A stretch of 64,000 nucleotides of DNA from Pseudomonadales bacterium (GTDB lineage: Bacteria > Pseudomonadota > Gammaproteobacteria > Pseudomonadales > UBA7239): contig JAWLAB010000004.1 of NCBI GenBank assembly GCA_041395665.1, forward strand, positions 62,001 to 126,000, read 5' to 3'. The notes beneath the pieces were generated by a model. That model ran no database searches. It had not been told where the DNA came from and worked only from the letters and a program-made list of their open reading frames with translations. Numbering within the stretch: position 1 is the stretch's first letter; each line of letters begins with the position of its first letter. Made by a program: the position numbers and the translations under genes. Positions 20,331 to 29,040 of this stretch are shown one piece after another.

Positions 20331-21821
20331 ATGAGTATTGTCTGGTTAATTTTTATCCCACTATTAGGCGGCTTGTTGTGCTGGCAAAGCGAGCGCTTTA
20401 GTCGCGCAGCCCCTCGGTGGATTGCCTTGTTGAGCATGGTGCTGATGGGGGCGCTAGGTGTGCATTTATTGGCGCATGGTGATTATTCTTTAGCGCCAGC
20501 TGCCGATGGTGCAATTGCTTGGCAGCATGAATTCCGCGCGCCGTGGATTCCCTCTTTAGGCATCAGCTTTCACTTAGGGTTGGATGGCTTATCGCTGGCG
20601 ATGATTCTACTAACGGCTGGGTTGGGTTTGGTCGCTGTTTTGTGCTCGTGGCGTGAAATTCAGCGCAATGTCGGTTTTTTCTATCTGAACTTGCTGTGGA
20701 ATCTCGCCGGTGTGGCGGGCGTTTTTTTGGCATTGGATTTGTTCGTGTTTTTCTTTTTCTGGGAAGTGATGTTGGTTCCCATGTATTTCTTGATTGCGCT
20801 GTGGGGGCATAACACGCCGGGCGGTAAAGGCAGAATTTATGCAGCCAATAAGTTTTTTATTTTTACGCAAGCCAGTGGTTTGTTGTTATTGATTGCGATT
20901 ATTGGTTTGGTGATTGTTTCTTATCAGCAAACAGGCTCTTTGAGTTTTGATTACGATGTATTGCGCCACACTGTAATGTCTCCTGTTGTTGAATTTGGTT
21001 TGATGTTGGGATTCTTCATCGCGTTCGCTGTAAAGATGCCAATTGTGCCGCTGCACTCTTGGCTGCCGGACGCGCACGCGCAAGCGCCAACGGCAGGCAG
21101 CGTGGACTTGGCTGGCGTGCTGTTGAAAACAGCCGCCTTTGGTTTGCTGCGCTATGTGTTGCCATTGTTTCCCAATGCTTCACAAGAGTTTGCGCCGATC
21201 GCAATGACTTTGGGTGTGATTGGAATTTTTTACGGCGCAGGCATGGCGTGTGCGCAAAATGACATCAAACGCTTGGTGGCTTACACCAGTATTTCGCACA
21301 TGGGTTTTGTTGTGTTGGGGATTTATTCCAATCACTTGTTGTCACTGCAAGGCGTCGTCATACAAATGCTGGCGCACGGTATCTCTGCCGGTGCGTTGTT
21401 TATTTTGTGCGGCGAAATTTATGAGCGATTGCATACGCGTGATTTGCGACAAATGGGTGGCTTGTGGTCGCGCATCACTTGGCTGCCCGGCCTGTTCATG
21501 TTTTTTGTGGCGGCATCTTTGGGTTTGCCTGGCATGGGCAACTTTGTCGGTGAGTTTTTAATTTTATTGGGTACATTTAAATCATCGCCCGTGCTGGCTT
21601 CGCTGGCAGCGGCCGCGTTAATTTTGGCGGCTGTTTATAGTTTGTTGATGATGCAGCGTTCTTTTTATGGCGCCCCTCAATCTGAAAAAGTTTTGGAAGG
21701 TTTAACCGTGCGTGAAGTGGCCATGGTGTTGTTGTTGGTGGTCTTTTTGTTGTGGCTGGGTATTTACCCGCAACCTGTGTTGGATTTGACGCAGGCTAGT
21801 ATGTCGTCATTGGTGAGGTGA
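20331..21821 (+). CDS. nuoM: NADH-quinone oxidoreductase subunit M (antiporter-like)
   Basis: A 496-residue antiporter-like proton-pumping subunit. FFFFWEVMLVPMYFLIALWG carries the essential Glu of TM5. KMPIVPLHSWLPDAHAQAPT, SVDLAGVLLKTAAFGLLRY and IKRLVAYTSISHMGFVVLG are the conserved half-channel helices. Length and order are as in E. coli. The TGA stop overlaps the nuoN GTG codon (GTGA at 21818-21821). Confidence 0.98.
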   Translation: MSIVWLIFIPLLGGLLCWQSERFSRAAPRWIALLSMVLMGALGVHLLAHGDYSLAPAADGAIAWQHEFRAPWIPSLGISFHLGLDGLSLAMILLTAGLGLVAVLCSWREIQRNVGFFYLNLLWNLAGVAGVFLALDLFVFFFFWEVMLVPMYFLIALWGHNTPGGKGRIYAANKFFIFTQASGLLLLIAIIGLVIVSYQQTGSLSFDYDVLRHTVMSPVVEFGLMLGFFIAFAVKMPIVPLHSWLPDAHAQAPTAGSVDLAGVLLKTAAFGLLRYVLPLFPNASQEFAPIAMTLGVIGIFYGAGMACAQNDIKRLVAYTSISHMGFVVLGIYSNHLLSLQGVVIQMLAHGISAGALFILCGEIYERLHTRDLRQMGGLWSRITWLPGLFMFFVAASLGLPGMGNFVGEFLILLGTFKSSPVLASLAAAALILAAVYSLLMMQRSFYGAPQSEKVLEGLTVREVAMVLLLVVFLLWLGIYPQPVLDLTQASMSSLVR

Positions 21822-23299
21822 GTACGATGTCTGCTGAAATCACCAGTGCCACTCTGACGCTCTCTGGGCTGTTGAGCTTATTGCCAGTTATCGTGTGCAG
21901 CATGACAGCTGTGCTGGTTATGTTGGGTATCGCGTTTCGTCGCAATCATTTTGCCAATGCCACCATTGCTGTGCTGGGCTTGAACGCTTCTTTATTAGCT
22001 GTGTGGTGGGTTTCGCAAAATCCACAGCCTGTGGCGGCAACAGATTTATTCGTTGTCGATAGCTTTGCTCATCTTTACATGGCATTGATTTTGGCAATTA
22101 CTTTGGCTTGCGTGACGCTTTCACACGCGTATATGGAAACGCACAGCGGTAATCGTGAAGAGTTTTATTTGCTACTGGTGTTATCGGCAGTGGGCGCGAT
22201 GTTGATGGCGTGCAGTCGTCACATGGCTGCTTTATTCATCAGCATGGAAATTTTAACCGTGCCATTGTTTGGTTTAGCGGCCTACAGCTTCAAACGCTCG
22301 CGCTCTTTGGAGGCGGGTATCAAATATTTGATCTTATCCGCAACATCCACCGCTTTTATGCTGTTAGGTATGGCGTTGTTATACGCACAAACCGGCAGTC
22401 TTTCATACAGCGGCATTCAAGCGTCACTTGAGCAGCTCACACAGGTGCCATCCTTGGTGTGGGTGGGCTCTGCCATGATTTTTGTCGCGTTTGCGTTCAA
22501 ATTATCTTTTGCGCCATTTCATTTATGGACACCGGATGTCTATGAAGGCGCGCCAGCACCTGTGTCTGCTTATCTGGCAACGGCCAGCAAGGTGGCCGTG
22601 TTTGCTGCCTTTGTGCGTTTGTGGCAAACCATGCCAGCCATGACATCCGGTGCGATGCACGATGTACTTGCTGCGGCAGCAGGCTTGTCTATTGTGGCTG
22701 GCAACTTACTGGCGCTGACGCAAACCAATATCAAACGGATGTTGGGTTATTCCTCCATTGCGCACTTTGGCTATTTGTTGATCGCCGTGGTGTCAGGATT
22801 GAATTTAGAGCGCTCGGTTGTTGCTGTGTACCTAGTGACTTATGTGGTAACGGTTCTCGCGGCCTTTGGTGTGGTTGTTCAGGTGTCCAGCCCTTATCAG
22901 GGTGCAGATGCAGATAATCTGCACAACTATCGCGGTTTGTTTTGGAAGCGCCCTTATTTGGCTTCCGTGTTGACCGTAGCTATGCTGTCGATGGCTGGCG
23001 TGCCGATGACAGCTGGTTTTATTGGCAAGTTTTATGTAATGGTGGCTGGTGTCGGTGCGAAATTGTGGTGGCTGTTAGCCGCACTGGTATTGGGCAGCGC
23101 GCTAGGTTTGTATTACTACCTGCGTTTTATGATCACCTTGTATTTGTTGGAACCGGGGATGCGCCGTTTTGAAGCGCCGCTGAATTGGGGGCGTACCACG
23201 GGCGGGTTAGTGTTATTGGCTGCTGCAGCCTTGGTTATACTGCTGGGTATATATCCAGAGCCGCTAGTAGTTTTCACGATGAATCTGCCCCCTATTTAA
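21818..23299 (+). CDS. nuoN: NADH-quinone oxidoreductase subunit N (antiporter-like)
   Basis: A 493-residue antiporter-like subunit that closes the operon. ALFISMEILTVPLFGLAAY carries the TM5 glutamate. FKLSFAPFHLWTPDVYEGAPAP and IKRMLGYSSIAHFGYLLIAV are the family signatures. It may start at GTG 21818 or, nine bases on, at ATG 21827 (MSAEITS). I saw no clear hairpin terminator right after it; the next promoter candidate begins 16 bases past the stop. Confidence 0.97.
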   Translation: MSTMSAEITSATLTLSGLLSLLPVIVCSMTAVLVMLGIAFRRNHFANATIAVLGLNASLLAVWWVSQNPQPVAATDLFVVDSFAHLYMALILAITLACVTLSHAYMETHSGNREEFYLLLVLSAVGAMLMACSRHMAALFISMEILTVPLFGLAAYSFKRSRSLEAGIKYLILSATSTAFMLLGMALLYAQTGSLSYSGIQASLEQLTQVPSLVWVGSAMIFVAFAFKLSFAPFHLWTPDVYEGAPAPVSAYLATASKVAVFAAFVRLWQTMPAMTSGAMHDVLAAAAGLSIVAGNLLALTQTNIKRMLGYSSIAHFGYLLIAVVSGLNLERSVVAVYLVTYVVTVLAAFGVVVQVSSPYQGADADNLHNYRGLFWKRPYLASVLTVAMLSMAGVPMTAGFIGKFYVMVAGVGAKLWWLLAALVLGSALGLYYYLRFMITLYLLEPGMRRFEAPLNWGRTTGGLVLLAAAALVILLGIYPEPLVVFTMNLPPI

Positions 23300-23314
23300 T
23301 GTAGAACAAGGGGG

Positions 23315-23342
23315 TTGCGTCCACAAAAAAGCAGGGTATACT
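23315..23342 (+). promoter_or_regulatory. Candidate sigma-70 promoter for the secreted-protein gene
   Basis: TTGCGT (23315-23320) and TATACT (23337-23342) are separated by 16 bases, close to the consensus. The start codon lies about 94 bases downstream, which implies a leader of roughly 85 bases. This is by eye only. Confidence 0.45.
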
Positions 23343-23435
23343 GCGCGCACCACAGTATTCTTGTTGTCTTAGGATCGACACGATAGAAGTGGTTGATATC
23401 ATCCATTTATATTGTCCATTACGGGGAATGAAGTT

Positions 23436-24242
23436 ATGAAAAAACATATTATTTCAACTGCTGCGCTGCTCAGCGCAGGCTTGATGGCTAGCGCTGCTCA
23501 AGCCACTGTTCACGATTTTGAGTATGAAGATTTGGCTCCTGCTGCCAATGCTGCAATCAAAATTGAGCTGGCGGGTTCTTGCGCTGCGAAGATCGTTCTT
23601 CCGATCACTGAATTTAGATACATGCGTACTTACGCTGACGACACCGTAACGAATGTGGTTGATGTTGATAGCACTGCTGCTACTATGACAATTTCTGTAG
23701 ATGGCGTAGGTGCAGGCCCTGATTTCGTCCTTAACGCGGTTAACGATGTTAAGAGCTATGGCCAAAGAGTGAATGACTCTATCGTACGCAATGTGCGCAG
23801 AAGCCAAGCCAACTTTGTTGGTAACGGCAGCCTTACTGCAAATGCTAGCATTATCAACGGCGCAATTATGAACGAATTGCAAAACGGCGGCTATGACGGC
23901 AGCATCAGATGTAGAGATGGCGGCACACTGGCTGACAATATCAGCGCAGCTGGTGCGGGTGTTACTGCCGACGTACTTTTTGATGCCAGCGGTGAGCGTG
24001 TTAATGGCTCTTGGTCACATGTGAATACTACTGCAGACAACACTGTAGGTACTTATGTTGCCAAGTTGACTTCTTATGGCAACTTGGTTGTGCCTAGCCA
24101 ATGCGCTTTAAGAGGTTCTTTGGCAGATGCAGGGAACCCAGCGTCTCCTTATGTATTGGCCTGTGCTCCAGCTCGAGTGATCAAGCTGAAAGTCACTGCT
24201 TATGCAAAAGGCACTTCTGCTATGGTTACGGATAACCCATAA
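23436..24242 (+). CDS. Secreted protein of unknown function
   Basis: I do not recognise this 268-residue protein. ATG 23436 has GGGGA eight bases upstream and starts a clear Sec signal peptide (MKKHIISTAALLSAGLMASAAQA, cut after AQA). The mature part is rich in Ala, Asn, Val, Thr and Ser. It has only four cysteines (in GSCAAK, SIRCRDG, SQCALRG and LACAPA), which could make two disulfides, and looks beta-rich. It has its own promoter candidate and ends at a strong terminator, so it is a single-gene unit. That layout fits an abundant periplasmic, surface or fimbria-like protein, but this is only inference. Confidence 0.7.
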   Translation: MKKHIISTAALLSAGLMASAAQATVHDFEYEDLAPAANAAIKIELAGSCAAKIVLPITEFRYMRTYADDTVTNVVDVDSTAATMTISVDGVGAGPDFVLNAVNDVKSYGQRVNDSIVRNVRRSQANFVGNGSLTANASIINGAIMNELQNGGYDGSIRCRDGGTLADNISAAGAGVTADVLFDASGERVNGSWSHVNTTADNTVGTYVAKLTSYGNLVVPSQCALRGSLADAGNPASPYVLACAPARVIKLKVTAYAKGTSAMVTDNP

Positions 24243-24265
24243 TTTTAGTTCGGAAGTAAGAAAAT

Positions 24266-24296
24266 AAAAAAGCACCCCGCGGGGTGCTTTTTTTTG
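24266..24296. terminator. Strong bidirectional rho-independent terminator
   Basis: AGCACCCC / GGGGTGCT form a GC-rich stem around 24271-24288, with A-run on the left and T-run on the right. It lies between two convergent genes, so it can stop transcription in both directions. Confidence 0.9.
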
Positions 24297-24384
24297 CCTT
24301 GAATAATTTAAAAATACAAAACTTCTTTCCTACTTTTTGGAAGATCTGTAGAAAAGAAGTTTGGGTGAGGCTAAAAATTAAAAG

Positions 24385-25088
24385 TTAGAGCAGATCAAAG
24401 GTTTTGCTGATTTCTAATGTGAAACGATTTTCTTCTGGTTCTGCTTTGTTGTGTAGGGTGTTTTTCCAATAGTTCACGGAAAAATCAGTGTCAAACCAAG
24501 TGCGTGCCAGGCCCACGCGATAGAAACTGTAGTCTAGGTAACATTGGTTTCTAAGTCGACACGAGCGGTCGTCAACAACGACGAAAGTTCGTAAACAGGT
24601 AAAGGTTGCGCGTGCTCAAGAATGATGCGGCGCTGTACACCATCCCATACTTTGCTGTCTTCTGCATAGTAGTAGTACAGCGAGGTATTTTCTTGCCAAG
24701 TAAAGCCAGCAAACCATTCTTGGTAATCCCATTCATCGTGATCGCTGCCGCTGTCGATGTGATACCAAGTGTAGTGGGTAATGCCGATGTCGCCTTCTAA
24801 ATCCTCCGTCAAGGCGTGTTTGAAGCCGAGAGTGTAGTCCAACTCTAGGTTGGGCGTATCGTGGTCATCGCTATCTATATTGGAGCCCCAAACGCCGGCA
24901 TAAAAACCGCTGCTGTGTTCGTAGTCCAAGCCTACTTGTAAGGCTGGCCCCGAGTCTGTAGCGCTAACGCCGTCGGCAACATAGTCGCTGGCGAGAGTGG
25001 TTGTTAGGCTGAGTGACGATTCGGCTTGTGCGGTAGCTGAGAGCAGTGCACAGCAGCCAGATAGGATTACAGGCAGGGTAGAGCGCAT
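24385..25088 (-). pseudogene. TIGR02001-like outer-membrane/periplasmic protein, frame broken near its 3' end
   Basis: As read, ATG 25088 opens a 184-residue frame that ends at 24534. It begins with a signal peptide (CCALLSATAQA) and has the pattern of the TIGR02001 family: SLTTTLASDYVADGVSATDSGPALQVGLDYEHSSGFYAGVWGSN split over short beta-strands, consistent with a small barrel or porin-like protein. The family ends in a final strand, and that strand is encoded just past the stop in another phase (YSFYRVGLARTWFDTDFSV, then RFTLEISKTFDLL, TAA at 24385-24387). Restoring one lost base near 24537-24541 gives about 234 residues, so this is probably an intact gene with a sequence error. Its function in the family is unknown. 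Confidence 0.65.
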
Positions 25089-25186
25089 AAGAAAGAGACC
25101 TCCATAATGTGTATTCGTGAAAAAAGCGTGAAGATTCTACAGTAAACGCGAATCACTATCATTATTTTTTGTAGTCTGAAGGAGGC

Positions 25187-25213
25187 ACAAAAAACCCGCC
25201 ACGAGGGCGGGTT
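25187..25213 (-). terminator. Rho-independent terminator after the DUF5989-like gene
   Basis: AACCCGCC (25193-25200) pairs with GGCGGGTT (25206-25213) around a 5-base loop. On the minus strand the stem is followed by a T-run (forward AAAAAA). It lies 20 bases past the stop of the 50-residue gene and marks the end of the carbamoyltransferase operon. Confidence 0.85.
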
Positions 25214-25232
25214 CGGCGTAGCAGCGCTACTG

Positions 25233-25385
25233 TTAGAACAAGGTGTAGATGAATGGTGCCACTGCCGAGCCATGGGCAAACACGATCAACAGACCCAGTA
25301 GCAACATAACGATCACGATAGGTGCCAGCCAGTATTTTTTGCGCTCTTTCATGAAGCCGGAAAAGTCTTTGAGTAATTCGAGCAT
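25233..25385 (-). CDS. DUF5989/SxtK-like small membrane protein
   Basis: A 50-residue protein starting MLELLKDFSGFMKERKKYWL and ending FAHGSAVAPFIYTLF, with one TM helix between (PIVIVMLLLGLLIVF). This is the DUF5989 pattern: a short amphipathic N-terminus, a basic K/R cluster, one TM segment and a conserved APFIYTLF end. Its ATG overlaps the stop of the SxtJ-like gene (TAATG), so the two are translationally coupled. In saxitoxin clusters a small membrane protein (SxtK) follows SxtI and SxtJ in the same order. Its job is unknown; a membrane partner of the carbamoyltransferase is plausible. Confidence 0.8.
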   Translation of the reverse strand: MLELLKDFSGFMKERKKYWLAPIVIVMLLLGLLIVFAHGSAVAPFIYTLF

Positions 25386-25813
25386 TAGTAAGGTTTCTCC
25401 ATCTGTTGGCGGGCAGGATTGTTACGAGTGACACGGTAGCTGTCTAGTGCGGCGTTCAGTTGGCGGTGCATAGGATCTTTGCCGGTAAGCCGCATTACAA
25501 ACCCCATCGGCATAAACAAGCCATAGAACAAAATGAACAAAATAATACGCGTGTTGATAAATCCTAAGCCTTCAGCCAGCTTCATCCACGGTTTGTAAAA
25601 GTAAATCAAGCTAGCAGGGTGTAAAAGCGCCCAAGCGATTAGCGCGCCACCCGCTGGGCCTACATAGAGCAGCCAGCGCAGCATGGTTTCTATGCCGCTG
25701 TGCAGCCAAGGCAAAAAGCAGCCAATCAAGCCAATAAGAATGGCGCCAGTCACTAAGCCAAACTTGCGCAGTTCAGCTTCCGTCATTTCAGTTTTTTTGT
25801 CGGAAGTGTTCAT
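25385..25813 (-). CDS. SxtJ-family membrane protein
   Basis: A 142-residue protein with three or four hydrophobic helices (LVTGAILIGLIGCFLPWL, WLLYVGPAGGALIAWALL, TRIILFILFYGLFMPMGFVM) and a basic C-terminal tail. TEAELRKFGLVTGAIL near the start and the FVMRLTGKDPMHRQ loop are what I know from SxtJ-type proteins, which almost always sit next to a NodU/SxtI carbamoyltransferase. Its first codon overlaps the carbamoyltransferase stop (TGATG) and its stop overlaps the next gene. Its molecular function is not established. Confidence 0.82.
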   Translation of the reverse strand: MNTSDKKTEMTEAELRKFGLVTGAILIGLIGCFLPWLHSGIETMLRWLLYVGPAGGALIAWALLHPASLIYFYKPWMKLAEGLGFINTRIILFILFYGLFMPMGFVMRLTGKDPMHRQLNAALDSYRVTRNNPARQQMEKPY

Positions 25814-27675
25814 CAGTCGAGCTCGAATTCGTCTTTCCAGTTATCGTTTTTCTCCCAAACCGGTTGATCAGGTTTGGCGAGCAAATAGTTCTCTAATACC
25901 AAATAATCCATCTCGCAGCGCATGAAGCAGCGATAGGCATCTTCTGGCGTGTTGACGATAGGTTCGCCACGCACATTAAACGATGTGTTGATGGAGACAG
26001 GGCAGCCAGTGAGTTTTTCAAATTCATCCAGCAGTGTGTAAAAACGCGGATTGGTTTCAGGATGCACGGTTTGAATACGCGCCGAGTAATCCACATGTGT
26101 GACAGCAGGAATTTGAGAACGAGGCACATTTAGTTTTTCGATACCGAATAATCTTTCTTGCTCCAATGTCATCGGAATACGCTTGTCTTCTGCAACCGGC
26201 GCCACCATCAACATATAAGGGCTAACTGCTGTGTGCTGAAACCACTCGCCAACTTTGTCGGCTTTGACAGCGGGCGCAAATGGGCGAAAAGATTCGCGGT
26301 ATTTGATTTTTAAATTCATCACCGATTGCATTTTAGGGCTGCGTGGATCGCCGATGATGGAGCGACCGCCGAGTGCGCGCGGACCAAATTCCATGCGACC
26401 TTGAAACCAGCCGACCACATTTTCGTTCGCCATAATTTGCGCGAGTTTTGGCAGCAATTCACTGTCATCAAGGCGTTGATATTTCGCGCCGATGTTATCG
26501 AGATAGGTTTGTATTTCATTGTCGTTATAACGAGGGCCGAGATAGCTGCCCTGCATGGAATCGCCAGCTAGAACAGTGCGCGGCTTGTCGAGATACTGAT
26601 GCCAAATTGCGAGAGCAGCGCCGAGTGCGCCACCAGCATCACCCGCCGCAGGTTGTACCCAAATTTCAGAGAAAGGCCCTTCGCGTAGCAAGCGGCCGTT
26701 AGATACGCAATTCAATGCAACACCGCCAGCGAGGCAGAGTTTATCGATGCCGAGTTCTTTGTGTGCGGTGCGCGCCAGTTTCAGAACAATTTCTTCCGTC
26801 ACCGCTTGAATCGAACGCGCAATATCCATTTCTTTTTGTGATACTTCTGATTCGCGCGCGCGAGGCGGTCCGTTAAACAGACGATGAAATTTATCATTCG
26901 TCATCGTCAAGCCAGCGGCGTAATTGAAGTAACTCATATTGAGCCGGAAGCTGCCATCCGGTTTTACATCGACTAAATGATCGAAAATTAAATCGACATA
27001 TTTGGGCGTGCCGTAAGGTGCAAGCCCCATCAATTTATATTCACCAGAATTGACTTTGAAACCGGTGTAATAAGTAAAGGCGGAATACAGTAAGCCGAGT
27101 GAGTGTGGGAAGTTGATGTCCCACTGCGGCGTGAGAGTGTTGCCATCGCCAACCCACACCGAGCTGGTAGCCCATTCGCCCACACCATCCAGACACATCA
27201 CTACCGCTTTTTCAAACGGGCTGGGAAAAAAAGCAGAAGCGGCGTGTGATTGGTGATGCTCGGTAAACATCAACGGCGCTAATTCATTTTCTTTCATGCC
27301 ACCGAGTTCCGACAGTTCACGGCGCAAAGTTTTTTTCAAATACAGTTTTTCTTTTAACCAAACGGGAATGGCTTTAACGAAAGAACGAAAACCTGCCGGT
27401 GCGTAAGCGAGGTAAGTTTCTAACAAGCGTTCAAATTTAATGAGTGGCTTGTCGTAGAACACCACATGTGTGACATCGCGCAATGACAAACCCGCTTCAC
27501 GCAAACAATAGCGAATCGCTTCAGCAGGAAAATTAGCATCATGTTTTTTGCGCGTGAAACGCTCTTCTTGTGCAGCGGCGACAATCCTTCCATCTACCAC
27601 CAGGGCAGCGGCGCTGTCATGGTAGTAGGCGGAGATGCCGAGGATGGCGATGGGGCGATGGCTGGATTGAGACAC
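25813..27675 (-). CDS. NodU/CmcH/SxtI-family O-carbamoyltransferase
   Basis: A 620-residue two-domain enzyme. The N-terminal ASKHA-like domain begins ILGISAYYHDSAAALV with the conserved His19-Asp20 and continues with EERFTRKKHDANFP. The C-terminal YrdC-like domain contains GRMEFGPRALGGRSIIGDPR and SFNVRGEPIVNTPEDA. Family members make carbamoyl-adenylate from carbamoyl phosphate and ATP, then move the carbamoyl group to a hydroxyl of a sugar, antibiotic or toxin. The acceptor here is unknown. It is coupled to SxtJ- and DUF5989-like membrane genes downstream, so the reaction probably takes place at the inner membrane, perhaps on an envelope glycan. Confidence 0.92.
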   Translation of the reverse strand: MSQSSHRPIAILGISAYYHDSAAALVVDGRIVAAAQEERFTRKKHDANFPAEAIRYCLREAGLSLRDVTHVVFYDKPLIKFERLLETYLAYAPAGFRSFVKAIPVWLKEKLYLKKTLRRELSELGGMKENELAPLMFTEHHQSHAASAFFPSPFEKAVVMCLDGVGEWATSSVWVGDGNTLTPQWDINFPHSLGLLYSAFTYYTGFKVNSGEYKLMGLAPYGTPKYVDLIFDHLVDVKPDGSFRLNMSYFNYAAGLTMTNDKFHRLFNGPPRARESEVSQKEMDIARSIQAVTEEIVLKLARTAHKELGIDKLCLAGGVALNCVSNGRLLREGPFSEIWVQPAAGDAGGALGAALAIWHQYLDKPRTVLAGDSMQGSYLGPRYNDNEIQTYLDNIGAKYQRLDDSELLPKLAQIMANENVVGWFQGRMEFGPRALGGRSIIGDPRSPKMQSVMNLKIKYRESFRPFAPAVKADKVGEWFQHTAVSPYMLMVAPVAEDKRIPMTLEQERLFGIEKLNVPRSQIPAVTHVDYSARIQTVHPETNPRFYTLLDEFEKLTGCPVSINTSFNVRGEPIVNTPEDAYRCFMRCEMDYLVLENYLLAKPDQPVWEKNDNWKDEFELD

Positions 27676-27757
27676 TGCGACTACCGACTCGTGGGAAAGC
27701 GTGGATTCTAGCCGAAGTTGCCAGTGGCAGCAGCCTTGAATCGGCTGGTATTTCGCA

Positions 27758-29023
27758 TCATGCCTGCAGCAGTGGAATGTGATCTTCTAACTTGGTTTGG
27801 TACAGCACCGTGCCTTTGGCGATTTGAACCGGCAATGGGTCAGATACTGAGGGTGCGGTGTTATCAATATTGATGATCCAGTGCAGTGGCGAGTTGCCAG
27901 CAGTAAGCGTTGCCTGTGGGTTGATGCCATGAATAATGGCTTCCAGCCCAGCAGTTTTACCCTGTGGCAGCAGGCTGTACCAACCTAACGCCCAATCTTC
28001 TGCTTCATGCAGAGCAATACAGTCAGCAATATGAATTTCGGCGTTGTTTGCGCTGGTTTTTTGAATGCTGAAGGCGTGATATTCGCAGGGCTGAAAAGCT
28101 GGGTGTACGCTCAAAACTTCAATCATCGTGTCGATATTGTTTTGCGTACTGGATTCATCGTCAGTAAAGCATTTTTTTAAGCGCTCACTCATTACCCAGC
28201 CGCTGCCCATCATTTGAAACTCTGCAATAGTGCGAGCCGCAGCCTTACCGTATTTTTTAGCGACTGCCATCATCAAACCGAGTATCAATAAATGGTTTTG
28301 AATGGCCAGTTCTTTACAAATTACAACGAGCGCTGCGTGAGAAAATTGCTCAAAGCACAATTGTTCAAATACTTTTCCATGATAAAAATCCATGCCGCCT
28401 GTTTCGCGATTGTCCGAGCGCGCGATAGGCAGCACAGCCAATTGTGATTGCCGCAATGCGCGTGTGACATCAGGCTCAATTAGCGGCTCGGCATCGTGAT
28501 CGATAAACACATTCCATTCACAGTGCGGTGCGCGATCAACCGGCACGCGTGGAGGCCGATGCACAGGGCGCATACGCGCACGCGGATTGGTGGCGATGGC
28601 AGTACCATCAAAAGTGGGATCTTCGATGTCGTGGCACATAATTTTTACTGCTGCTTCGCCGCGCGGTTCTGTTTCTAACAACGGGCCGCAGCTAGCTAGC
28701 CAAAAGCGGCCTTTGTCTTCGGCCTGCACTTCAAAATGTGCGTCGAAATATTGGTGTGTTAATCCGCAGTCTAACTGCAAGCCTTTGAAAATAGTGGCGA
28801 CATCCGTGCTGCCCGCAAAGCCCAGCGCCTGTTGCATGCGCTGTGTATAAATAGGGCTGGCGGCGAGCCAGTTGTCGATAGCAATATCTTTGTAGGCTTC
28901 ATCACCGTGATTCATACGCAACGCCGCATAACCGGTACGGCTATTAAATTGCGCTGCCACCATGTATTCGCGCGCCAGTTGTGCCAGTTGTGCGCGAGAA
29001 AAATCTTCCAGTTTTTTTCGCAT
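27758..29023 (-). CDS. Conserved-looking protein of unknown function (421 residues)
   Basis: I do not recognise this protein. It has no signal peptide or TM segment. Notable segments are VKIMCHDIEDPTFDGTA, RMRPVHRPPRVPVDRAPHC and VFIDHDAEPLI, which form a His/Asp/Cys-rich core (about residues 125-180) that could bind metal. A helical part follows (LVVICKELAIQNHLLILGLM) and then a predicted beta-rich C-terminus. ATG 29023 follows AGGAG closely. It lies 17 bases after the NRDE gene and 82 bases before the carbamoyltransferase on the same strand, so it may belong to the same operon. Confidence 0.7.
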   Translation of the reverse strand: MRKKLEDFSRAQLAQLAREYMVAAQFNSRTGYAALRMNHGDEAYKDIAIDNWLAASPIYTQRMQQALGFAGSTDVATIFKGLQLDCGLTHQYFDAHFEVQAEDKGRFWLASCGPLLETEPRGEAAVKIMCHDIEDPTFDGTAIATNPRARMRPVHRPPRVPVDRAPHCEWNVFIDHDAEPLIEPDVTRALRQSQLAVLPIARSDNRETGGMDFYHGKVFEQLCFEQFSHAALVVICKELAIQNHLLILGLMMAVAKKYGKAAARTIAEFQMMGSGWVMSERLKKCFTDDESSTQNNIDTMIEVLSVHPAFQPCEYHAFSIQKTSANNAEIHIADCIALHEAEDWALGWYSLLPQGKTAGLEAIIHGINPQATLTAGNSPLHWIINIDNTAPSVSDPLPVQIAKGTVLYQTKLEDHIPLLQA

Positions 29024-29040
29024 GGTATTGCTCCTGTTTT

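Noticed and set aside
25233..27675. A saxitoxin or nodulation-factor locus
   Set aside because: Only the carbamoyltransferase and its two membrane partners resemble Sxt or NodU proteins. The polyketide-like, amidinotransferase and nod genes those pathways need are absent.
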